From assembly GCA_964617875.1 (NCBI GenBank), contig CAZUAI010000097.1, positions 1-19,750 on the forward strand: a stretch of DNA of 19,750 nt. Direction: 5' to 3'. The translations under genes and the position numbers were made by a program. This DNA comes from CAZMVY01 sp964617875 (lineage in GTDB: Bacteria; Planctomycetota; Phycisphaerae; UBA1845; PWPN01). Numbering within the stretch: position 1 is the first letter of the stretch; each line of letters opens with the position of its first letter. Of the stretch, positions 13,885-19,750 are shown one piece after another. The notes below the pieces were generated by a model that worked only from the letters and a program-made list of their open reading frames with translations, was not told the DNA's origin and searched no databases.

Positions 13885-14793
13885 CTACGGCTTGCGATCA
13901 AGCAGACCGCGGATTCGCATCCAGTCGGCACAGCGGTCCGGCCAAGTGGCCACCGGATCCGGCTTCTCGCCGAGCGCAAAGCCGTGCTTGCCTTTTTCGT
14001 AAATATGCATCTCGGCGGGCACCTTGGCTCTCCGCAGGGCGAGGTAGAAGCAGATGCTGTTCTCCGGCGGTACGCCGTCGTCCTCGTTCGTGTGGATGAG
14101 GAACGTCGGCGGTGTCTCGGGCGTCACGCGTTTCTCGTTGGAGAACTCTTCGACGAGTTTCGGGTCCGGCTCCGGGCCGAGCAGGTTCTTGCGCGAGCCC
14201 GCATGTGCGAACGACTCGGTGAACGTAATCACGGGGTAGACCAGTACCATGAAGTCCGGCCGGCAGCTCACGCGGTCGATGGGGTCCGGGGCGTCAGGGT
14301 TGCCTTTGTCGAAGTGCGTGCCCGCCGTCGAGGCCAGATGCCCGCCCGCCGAAAAGCCGAGGATCCCGATCCGCTCCGGGTCGATATCCCACTCCTTCGC
14401 ACGGCTGCGCACGGTGCGAATCGCCCGCTGGGCGTCCTGCAGCGGCGCCGGGTGTCCGTAGCCGACCCGGCGGTGGCGGTACTGCAGAATGAACCCGGCC
14501 ACGCCGCACGAATTGAGCCACTCGGCGGTTGGCCGTCCCTCGTGGTCCGTTGCGACGCCGCCGTACCCGCCTCCGGGGCAGATCACGACCGCCGCCCCTG
14601 TCGCCCGCTCCTTCGGCGGCAGGTAGATGATGAGTGTCGGCTTGTCGCCGGGCTCGGCGCCCCTGGCCCCGGGCGCCCCCTGCGGCCAGAGCAACTCGAC
14701 CGCCGGCTCGGCGGCCCGCGCAAGGCCGGCGGCACCGGCAACCACAAGCAGCGCAACCACGACACGAACGCAGATCATGCTCGACAGCCTCAT
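13885..14793 (-). CDS. Secreted alpha/beta-hydrolase esterase (acetyl-esterase-like)
   Basis: A 302-residue esterase of the alpha/beta-hydrolase fold, resembling the BD-FAE/acetylxylan-esterase-like group that removes acyl groups from plant polysaccharides. The signal peptide is MRLSSMICVRVVVALLVVAG, cleaved near AARA. The oxyanion loop is CPGGGYGGV (72-80). The catalytic triad is read as Ser148 in GFSAGGH (146-152), Asp238 in HTNEDDGVPPENS (234-246) and His270 in KGKHGFAL (267-274). The ATG at 14793 has AAGGAG eight nt upstream; a longer frame open to 14967 lacks support and would bury the signal peptide. The gene stands alone, with a likely promoter at 14850-14879. A role in deacetylating hemicellulose or pectin fits its neighbours but is inferred. 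Confidence 0.9.
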   Translation of the reverse strand: MRLSSMICVRVVVALLVVAGAAGLARAAEPAVELLWPQGAPGARGAEPGDKPTLIIYLPPKERATGAAVVICPGGGYGGVATDHEGRPTAEWLNSCGVAGFILQYRHRRVGYGHPAPLQDAQRAIRTVRSRAKEWDIDPERIGILGFSAGGHLASTAGTHFDKGNPDAPDPIDRVSCRPDFMVLVYPVITFTESFAHAGSRKNLLGPEPDPKLVEEFSNEKRVTPETPPTFLIHTNEDDGVPPENSICFYLALRRAKVPAEMHIYEKGKHGFALGEKPDPVATWPDRCADWMRIRGLLDRKP

Positions 14794-14849
14794 GGTGCAT
14801 CTCCTTCGCGGCGACAAGCCGCCGCCGCAATCCGCATCAATCCTGGGGG

Positions 14850-14879
14850 ACGCTACAGCCACCGGCAGGTCTTCGTCAA
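14850..14879 (-). promoter_or_regulatory. Promoter candidate of the esterase gene
   Basis: On the minus strand TTGACG (14874-14879) precedes TAGCGT (14850-14855) by 18 bp. The -35 is good and the -10 poor. The leader of about 50 nt contains a GCGGCG/CGCCGC hairpin just before the Shine-Dalgarno. Confidence 0.4.
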
Positions 14880-14993
14880 GTTTCTTCCGCCAGGGTCGGG
14901 CCGCTTTGGAGAGAGCGGCGACCCCATCCCACTTCACAAACGGGCGTGAACAGGTTTGAAGACGCAAGACTGGGTTACGCGGCCGACGCCGGG

Positions 14994-14999
14994 TATAAT
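14994..14999 (+). promoter_or_regulatory. -10 box for the PIN toxin-like pair
   Basis: A perfect TATAAT, with transcription expected near 15006 and a 28-nt leader to the ATG at 15034. The -35 region is poor. Confidence 0.5.
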
Positions 15000-15033
15000 G
15001 AGCTGTGGTCCGTAAGTTACGGGGTCATGGTGC

Positions 15034-15510
15034 ATGGCAGTCAAACGTATCCGAGTCTACGCGGACACGTCGGTCTACGGCGGCGTCTTCGACGAGGAGT
15101 TCGGAGAGCCCAGCCGGCTCTTCTTCGACGAGATCCGCGAGGGCCGGTTCCGCCTGGTCATCTCGGCGCTGGTTCGCAACGAGCTGGAGGACGCTCCTGA
15201 GCCGGTGCAGGCGATGTTGGCCAGTGTACGCCTGAACGCCGAGGTCGTTGACGTGACGGATGAGGCCGTGCGTCTTCAGCAGGCGTATCTTGCAGCGCGG
15301 ATCGTGGGCCCGCGTTGGGAGGCGGATGCCCTTCACGTAGCCATTGCCACCGTCTCGGGCTGTCCTGTAATCGTGAGCTGGAACTTCAAGCACATCGTGA
15401 GCTTTGAACGTATCCCGCTGTACAACGGGGTCAATCTGAGCAAGGGCTACGGCGCGATCGCTATTCACAGTCCACAGGAGGTCATAGTCCATGAAGACGA
15501 AGACCTTTGA
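15034..15510 (+). CDS. PIN-domain protein, VapC-like toxin candidate
   Basis: A 158-residue PIN-fold nuclease-like protein. The metal-binding acidic residues are visible as Asp11 (VYADTS), Glu50 (VRNELEDAP) and Asp98 (EADALHVAIAT), with Asn117 in the family segment VSWNFKHIV (114-122) at the fourth position. PIN toxins of the VapC type cleave specific RNAs. The protein belongs to a recognisable PIN subgroup with the sequence VSWNFKHI and a partner gene directly downstream. The ATG at 15034 has only a weak GGGG-type ribosome-binding site. The downstream small gene begins 20 bp before this gene ends. The reading is that the two form a toxin-antitoxin-like pair with the toxin gene first; this is inference. 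Confidence 0.85.
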   Translation: MAVKRIRVYADTSVYGGVFDEEFGEPSRLFFDEIREGRFRLVISALVRNELEDAPEPVQAMLASVRLNAEVVDVTDEAVRLQQAYLAARIVGPRWEADALHVAIATVSGCPVIVSWNFKHIVSFERIPLYNGVNLSKGYGAIAIHSPQEVIVHEDEDL

Positions 15511-15685
15511 TTGCGTTGAGATGAAGCGAAGGGCGGCGGCACGAATACACGAGCAGACTGCCAGCCTGACGCTGGAGCAGAAGATCGAGTATTGGCGCCG
15601 GCGAAGCGTGGAGTTCCGGGCCGAACAGGAAGAACTGGCGGCGCGTACAGGTGTTGCGGCCTCGACAGGCAAGCCGAATCCGTAA
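15491..15685 (+). CDS. Small partner of the PIN protein, antitoxin candidate
   Basis: A 64-residue charged protein that starts MKTKTFDCVEMKRRAAARIH and continues with a predicted long helix (EQTASLTLEQKIEYWRRRSVEFRAEQEELAA). No DNA-binding fold is apparent. A good GGAGG lies eight nt upstream of the ATG at 15491, within the end of the PIN gene, and the 20-bp overlap suggests coupled translation. Small helical antitoxins often wrap around and block PIN toxins, so an antitoxin role is plausible but inferred from position. The proline-ended tail (STGKPNP) appears disordered. Confidence 0.75.
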   Translation: MKTKTFDCVEMKRRAAARIHEQTASLTLEQKIEYWRRRSVEFRAEQEELAARTGVAASTGKPNP

Positions 15686-15713
15686 GGTCCGTTGTTCATT
15701 GTCAGTTGTTTGT

Positions 15714-15739
15714 GATCCGCCGCGCAGGCACTGCGGATC
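15714..15739. repeat. Inverted repeat upstream of the FGGY kinase gene
   Basis: GATCCGC (15714-15720) and GCGGATC (15733-15739) are perfect inverted arms 12 bp apart, in the 126-nt gap between the toxin-like pair and the kinase. No T-run follows. It may be an operator for the kinase gene or the 3' hairpin of the upstream mRNA. Confidence 0.45.
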
Positions 15740-15811
15740 GGGGCCCGACGCGCCAGCGAGGTCAGATCGGCGTCTTGCCATCCGCTTCAGTTCGAGCGAT
15801 GCTCTCCGGGC

Positions 15812-17236
15812 ATGGCCACCGTGCTTGTGCTCGATCTCGGCACGACGTACTTCAAGGCGGCGTTGTTTGACCGCGACGGGCGGCTGCGTGCCGTGCATCG
15901 CGAGGCGCCGCCGATCCGACACCCGCGGCCGGAGTGGTGGGAGCTGGACGTCGACGGCTTTGGGGAAGCGATTCGGCGCGTCGTAGCCGCCGTCCGTGCG
16001 GATGCGCCGGCGGCGCTCGGTGAAGCCGTCGCGGTCACGTTTGCGACGCAGACGAACAGCTTCGTGCTGCTCGATGCCGACGGCCGGCCGCTCACGCCGA
16101 TCGTGCTCTGGCCGGACGAGCGGGCGGCGGGGCTCGCGGACGAGGTGCGGTCGCTGTCGTCGGCACCGGACTTCCGTGCGGTCACCGGCGTGCCCGAACT
16201 CGGCACGCAATTCATGGCCGCCAAGCTCCTCTGGCTTCAGCGGGAACAGCCCGACGTGTGGCGCCGGGCCGGTCGCCTCTGCCTGATCAGCGATTACCTC
16301 ACACTCTGGCTGACGGGGCGCCACGTGACGGAGGCCGGCGCCGCAGGCCTGACGGGTGCGGTGGACATACACGCGCTCCGCTGGTGGCCGGAGACGCGCG
16401 CACGGATAGGGCTCGCGGACATCGGGCTGCCCGCCGTCACGCGGGCGGGCACGGACCTCGGGGCGATCCGCCCGGAAGCCGCGGCCGGACTCGGCCTGCC
16501 GCCCGTGTGCCGTTTCGTGGTCGGCTGCCTCGACCAGTTTGCCGGCGCGATCGGCGCGGGCAACATCGAGCCCGGCGGCGTCTCGGAAACGACGGGAACC
16601 GTGCTCGCCACCGTCCGCTGCGCCGGCGCGTTCGCCACAAGCGCACCGCCCGGCGTCTTTCAGGGGCCGGCGTTCGACCCCGGCGTGTACTACCAGATGA
16701 TCTTCGGCAGCACGGCGGCAAACCTGCTCGAGCTGTTTCGGAACCAGCTCCCCGACCGCCCCGCATTCGAGTCGCTCGACCGGCTGGCGAGCGCGGTTCC
16801 GCCCGGGGCGGAGGGCCTGCGTCTTCGCGCCGAACCGCGGCCGTCGGGCATCGAAGGGCTCTTCACCGGGCGGACCGATCGTCACACGATCGGTCACCAG
16901 GCGCGGGCGATCATGGAGGGCGTCGCGCACGCGCTGGCCGAGCAACTCGACCCGTTGTGCGGTCCGCAGCGCCCGGCGGAGGTCCGCTCGTGCGGCGGCG
17001 CGGCCCGAAGCGACCTGTGGCTGCAGATCAAGGCCGATGTGCTGGGCATCCCCACGGTGGCGATCGACTGCCCGGAACCGACGAGCCTGGGCGCGGCGAT
17101 GCTCGCCGCCCGCACCCTCGGCTGGGGCAACCTCGGCGACCTCGCCCGCCGCTGGATCCGCACGAAACCGCCCCATCGACCTCGCGCCGCCGGGCCGGTC
17201 GCGACGATCAATCCATCTTGTGATCGGCCGGCTTGA
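15812..17236 (+). CDS. FGGY-family carbohydrate kinase (xylulokinase-like)
   Basis: A 474-residue cytoplasmic sugar kinase that transfers phosphate from ATP to a sugar or sugar alcohol. The N-terminal phosphate loop is DLGTT (8-12). Further family segments are FATQTNSFVLLD (77-88), LWPDERA (99-105), the catalytic base Asp241 in GCLDQFAGAIGAGN (238-251), ETTGTVLA (259-266) and the nucleotide-binding CGGAARSDLWLQIKADVLG (394-412). The length fits FGGY kinases. With a xylose isomerase two genes away, xylulose is a reasonable substrate, but rhamnulose or other sugars are possible. The ATG at 15812 has no strong Shine-Dalgarno, so the start is less certain. The 3' end overlaps the convergent ThuA-like gene by 29 bp; the last 20 or so residues are low-complexity. 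Confidence 0.9.
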   Translation: MATVLVLDLGTTYFKAALFDRDGRLRAVHREAPPIRHPRPEWWELDVDGFGEAIRRVVAAVRADAPAALGEAVAVTFATQTNSFVLLDADGRPLTPIVLWPDERAAGLADEVRSLSSAPDFRAVTGVPELGTQFMAAKLLWLQREQPDVWRRAGRLCLISDYLTLWLTGRHVTEAGAAGLTGAVDIHALRWWPETRARIGLADIGLPAVTRAGTDLGAIRPEAAAGLGLPPVCRFVVGCLDQFAGAIGAGNIEPGGVSETTGTVLATVRCAGAFATSAPPGVFQGPAFDPGVYYQMIFGSTAANLLELFRNQLPDRPAFESLDRLASAVPPGAEGLRLRAEPRPSGIEGLFTGRTDRHTIGHQARAIMEGVAHALAEQLDPLCGPQRPAEVRSCGGAARSDLWLQIKADVLGIPTVAIDCPEPTSLGAAMLAARTLGWGNLGDLARRWIRTKPPHRPRAAGPVATINPSCDRPA

Positions 17237-18227
17237 CGCCCTTGCGGTGGGCGCCGAAACCGAACGACAGCGGCTTGTACGTCCCCACGATGTCCACGTT
17301 GGCCCTGGGCGGGATCTTGCCCTCCAGTCCCACGCACCAGTACGCCGCATTGACCAGCAACCGGCGCAGGCCCTCGCTCTCCAGGTCGGTCGCGGCCCCC
17401 ATCGTGGTCGTGAAGACGCGGCCGGTCTGCCCCGCGGCGCCCTCGTAGGTCCTGATCCACGCGACGGGCATCGTCGGGTCGTTCGGCTTGCCGGGTACGG
17501 CCTTGTCCGTCGGCTTCATGCCTTCGAGCACCTGGCCGAGGACCACCGTTTTGCTGTCGCCCGGCAACGGCAGGCGCACGAGGTAGACATCGGTGGGGCC
17601 CCAGATATCGCCGCAGCCCCGCACAATCGGGTTGTCTTTCATTGCCGGCGCGATCACGCCGCGCGTGCTCTGCTTGCCGTGCTGGCCATGGTGGTTGATC
17701 CACGTCTCGCCGAGGATCCGGCGGCCGAACCCGCCCTCCCAGCCTGCGACCTTGCTGTTGAAGCTGTACCGCTCGTACGTCTTGCCGGCGGCGATGTTGA
17801 ACGCGTGCGTCGCCGTCCGCATGCCGAGAATCGGCCTGGCCGAATCGACATACTTCGCGATGTGGGCCATCTGCTCGTCGGGCAGGTCGCGGAACCGCGT
17901 GGCGATGATCATCAGATCGGCCGAGGCGAGGGCCTCGAGCCCGGGGATGTTGTCGCGGACCACGGGGTCGATCTCGCCCGTCCTGGGGTCCACGGCGAAG
18001 AGCACGGTACAGCGGAACCCGTGGTGTTTCGCGAGGATCCGGCCCAGTTGCGACAGAGCATCCTCCGAGCGGTATTCCTCGTCGCCCGACACGAGCACGA
18101 TGTGCTTGCCCTTGCCGGGTCCGTCGCCGCCGCCGTAGACCACCCACGGCTCCGCGGCCTTCGCCGGCGTTGCAGCCGGCCAAGCCATCGCCGCCCACAC
18201 CACCGCACACGCCAGACGCTGCGTCAT
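17208..18227 (-). CDS. Secreted ThuA-like domain protein
   Basis: A 339-residue protein with a ThuA-like (trehalose-utilization, class I glutamine-amidotransferase-like) fold. The signal peptide is about 1-25 (MTQRLACAVVWAAMAWPAAT, then PAKA). The domain shows KHIVLVSGDEEYRSEDAL (41-58), HHGFRCTVLFAVD (68-80), LMIIATRFRDLPDEQMAHI (105-123), PILGMRTATHAF (132-143) and ETWINHHGQHG (174-184). The biochemical function of most ThuA-like proteins is unproven; in this context it may help with sugar or polysaccharide use outside the cytoplasm. The ATG at 18227 has GGAGGTG eight nt upstream and begins the signal peptide; the longer open frame to 18416 is not supported. It overlaps the end of the kinase gene on the other strand and is divergent from xylA. 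Confidence 0.88.
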   Translation of the reverse strand: MTQRLACAVVWAAMAWPAATPAKAAEPWVVYGGGDGPGKGKHIVLVSGDEEYRSEDALSQLGRILAKHHGFRCTVLFAVDPRTGEIDPVVRDNIPGLEALASADLMIIATRFRDLPDEQMAHIAKYVDSARPILGMRTATHAFNIAAGKTYERYSFNSKVAGWEGGFGRRILGETWINHHGQHGKQSTRGVIAPAMKDNPIVRGCGDIWGPTDVYLVRLPLPGDSKTVVLGQVLEGMKPTDKAVPGKPNDPTMPVAWIRTYEGAAGQTGRVFTTTMGAATDLESEGLRRLLVNAAYWCVGLEGKIPPRANVDIVGTYKPLSFGFGAHRKGVKPADHKMD

Positions 18228-18260
18228 GACCGACACCTCCCGCGAGAATCGCGCCCGAAC

Positions 18261-18266
18261 ACTATA
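18261..18266 (-). promoter_or_regulatory. -10 box of the ThuA-like gene
   Basis: TATAGT on the minus strand, five of six consensus bases, giving a start near 18254 and a leader of about 27 nt. The -35 is weak. Confidence 0.45.
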
Positions 18267-18420
18267 CCGCACAACGCCGACACCCGCACCGCCGGCCCGC
18301 GGGGACGCCGGGTTGCTTCCGGGCCATACGGCCGCGCGCCTCTGGCCCCCGCGGAACAGAAACCGGCCCGGCGAACCCGTCACGTGCCGCGGCCCGCTTT
18401 CGGCGAAGCCCGGCAACGGC

Positions 18421-18426
18421 TATAAT
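18421..18426 (+). promoter_or_regulatory. -10 box of xylA
   Basis: A perfect TATAAT, with no good -35. Transcription would start near 18433, leaving a leader of about 92 nt. CGCTCG (18430-18435) and CGAGCG (18453-18458) make an inverted repeat over the start point that could be an operator. Confidence 0.5.
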
Positions 18427-18446
18427 CCCCGCTCGTATTCGGCCTT

Positions 18447-18465
18447 GCCCGGCGAGCGGCCGGGC
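18447..18465 (+). repeat. Hairpin in the xylA leader
   Basis: GCCCGGC (18447-18453) and GCCGGGC (18459-18465) form a 7-bp stem with a GAGCG loop. It lies 45 nt before the Shine-Dalgarno and has no T-run, so it would not act as an intrinsic terminator. Confidence 0.4.
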
Positions 18466-18524
18466 GACGGACCGGATGGTTCGGGTTCCATGGGTTTTCA
18501 TTGCCTGGTTGGAGGTCGTCTGTC

Positions 18525-19700
18525 ATGACCAGTTATGCCCCTTCGGCTTCGGACAAGTTCGCGTTCGGCGTGTGGTGCGCGATGAACATCGGCCGCGATC
18601 CGTTCGGCGACGCCACCCGGCGGCCGATCGACGCCCTGAAGGTCATTCGCGGGTTCGCCAAGCGCGGCGTATGGGGCTTCGAGTTCCACGACAACGACAT
18701 CTTTCCGATGGGGGCGAGCCCGGCCCAGGTCCGCAAGCTCATGGCCGAGGTCAAGAAGATCATGAAGAACGAGGGCATCGTCTGCGCCTCGGGCACGACG
18801 AACCTGTTCTACCACCCCGTGTTCAAGGACGGGGCCTTCACGAGCAACGACCCGAAGATCCGCGCGTATGCCGTTCAGAAGGTGATGCGCTCGATCGACC
18901 TGGCGGCGGAGCTGGGGGCACAGAACTATCTCTTCTGGGGCGGGCGCGAGGGCGCCGAGGTCGATTACGCCAAGGACCCCGTCGCGTCGGCAAAGCGGTT
19001 CCGCGATGCGCTGAACTTCCTGTGCAGCTACGCCCGGCAGAACAAGTACGCGATGACGTTCACCATCGAGCCCAAGCCCAACGAGCCGCGCGGCGACATG
19101 TACCTGCCGAGCGTCGGCAACGCCCTGGCGATGATCGCGACGCTCGACAAGGCCAACCAGGCGATGGTCGGTGTGAACCCCGAGGTTGCCCACATCAAGA
19201 TGGCCGGCCTGAATCCCTACCACGAGTTCGCGCAGGCGCTGGAAGCGGGCAAGCTGTTCGAACTGCACCTGAACGACCAGAAGCCGCTCCGCTACGACCA
19301 GGACCTCGCGTTCGGCTCGGCGGACCTCAAGGAGTGCTTCTTCATCGTCAAGCTGATGGTCGATGAGAAGTTCGCGGGCATCAAGGCGTTCGACTGTCAC
19401 CCGTACCGCACGGAGGACGAGGACGGCGTGTGGGACTTCGTCGAGCGCAACATGCGGACGTACAAGATTCTCGAGGAGAAGGCGTACGAGGCGAAGGCGA
19501 ACCGGGATCTCGCCTCGCTGCTCGAGGAGATCCAGGCGGGCGACAAGGCATACGACGGCCTGTTCCGCCGGTTCAGCCCGGCCGCCGCGAAGAAGCTCAA
19601 GGCGATCCCCTTCGACCCCGACAAGCTGGCCCGCGGCCGCAAGCTCGCCTATGAGAAGCTCGATCAGATCCTGACCGAGCTGCTCCTGGGCGTCCTCTAG
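18525..19700 (+). CDS. xylA: Xylose isomerase, class I
   Basis: A 391-residue cytoplasmic TIM-barrel isomerase that interconverts D-xylose and D-xylulose (and often glucose and fructose) with divalent metals. The length matches the short class I (Streptomyces-type) enzymes of about 390 residues. Active-site segments: FEFHDND (52-58) with His55, WGGREGAE (138-145), IEPKPNEPRGD (181-191) with Glu182 and Lys184, GVNPEVAHIKMAGL (216-229) with Glu220 and His223, LHLNDQKPLRYDQD (247-260) with Asp251, Asp258 and Asp260, and AFDCHPYR (288-295) with Asp290. The 222-225 loop reads AHIK, where GHEQ is common, but metal ligands are kept. ATG at 18525 has GGAGG eight to nine nt upstream. It is divergent from the ThuA-like gene; the FGGY kinase nearby would phosphorylate the product. 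Confidence 0.96.
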   Translation: MTSYAPSASDKFAFGVWCAMNIGRDPFGDATRRPIDALKVIRGFAKRGVWGFEFHDNDIFPMGASPAQVRKLMAEVKKIMKNEGIVCASGTTNLFYHPVFKDGAFTSNDPKIRAYAVQKVMRSIDLAAELGAQNYLFWGGREGAEVDYAKDPVASAKRFRDALNFLCSYARQNKYAMTFTIEPKPNEPRGDMYLPSVGNALAMIATLDKANQAMVGVNPEVAHIKMAGLNPYHEFAQALEAGKLFELHLNDQKPLRYDQDLAFGSADLKECFFIVKLMVDEKFAGIKAFDCHPYRTEDEDGVWDFVERNMRTYKILEEKAYEAKANRDLASLLEEIQAGDKAYDGLFRRFSPAAAKKLKAIPFDPDKLARGRKLAYEKLDQILTELLLGVL

Positions 19701-19715
19701 CCCAACCTTCGCACG
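19698..19715 (+). repeat. Right copy of an exact 18-bp inverted repeat
   Basis: TAGCCCAACCTTCGCACG begins exactly at the xylA stop codon. Its reverse complement is at 35-52. Only 35 nt of window follow, so the extent of any larger element on this side is unknown. Confidence 0.75.
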
Positions 19716-19750
19716 GCGATGGAAATCGCGAGCGAGAATCGGCGTTGGCG

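Noticed and set aside
1..19750. CRISPR arrays, insertion sequences, prophage or integrase genes
   Set aside because: No regularly spaced repeats, transposase motifs or phage genes were seen on either strand.

Overview
The window is high-GC bacterial DNA. Its gene content suggests a member of the Planctomycetota: ThuA-like, Gfo/Idh/MocA and GH105 proteins with secretion signals, an M55 peptidase lipoprotein, a WYL regulator, and scattered short operons. This assignment is an inference from content, because no rRNA or marker gene fixes the taxon. All but the low-confidence 5' fragment at the left edge look intact, and no transposase, integrase or CRISPR array was seen.

Layout. 1-4682 lies on the minus strand: a possible 5' gene fragment, a WYL-domain regulator, dxs and ispA (isoprenoid precursor pathway, order ispA-dxs) and a tRNA-Leu(GAG). 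4683-5183 has no convincing gene. 5149-5479 is a self-contained transcription unit with a perfect TATAAT, many strong hairpins and a strong intrinsic terminator, but no normal ORF; it is a candidate structured RNA. An M55 D-aminopeptidase-like lipoprotein with its own promoter follows. Next, on the minus strand, is a phosphorelay: a hybrid histidine kinase with REC and HPt domains and, overlapping it by 23 bp, a stand-alone receiver protein.

10064-19700 is mainly carbohydrate use: a GH105-type unsaturated glycuronyl hydrolase lipoprotein translationally coupled to an RraA-family protein, a divergent Tat-exported Gfo/Idh oxidoreductase, a secreted alpha/beta esterase, an FGGY sugar kinase, a secreted ThuA-like protein and a class I xylose isomerase. 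Together they could trim acetylated, uronate-containing hemicellulose or pectin outside the cytoplasm and feed xylose or a related sugar to isomerase and kinase. A PIN-domain toxin-like gene with a small overlapping partner sits in the middle.

The most interesting non-coding signals are two. (i) The 5185-5479 RNA contains a 14-nt stretch complementary to the 3' end of 16S rRNA. (ii) A near-consensus sigma-54 promoter on the minus strand at 13606-13622 faces a hairpin-rich segment of about 190 nt that ends in a 13-bp terminator-like hairpin, with no credible protein. An exact 18-bp inverted repeat also lies near both ends of the window.
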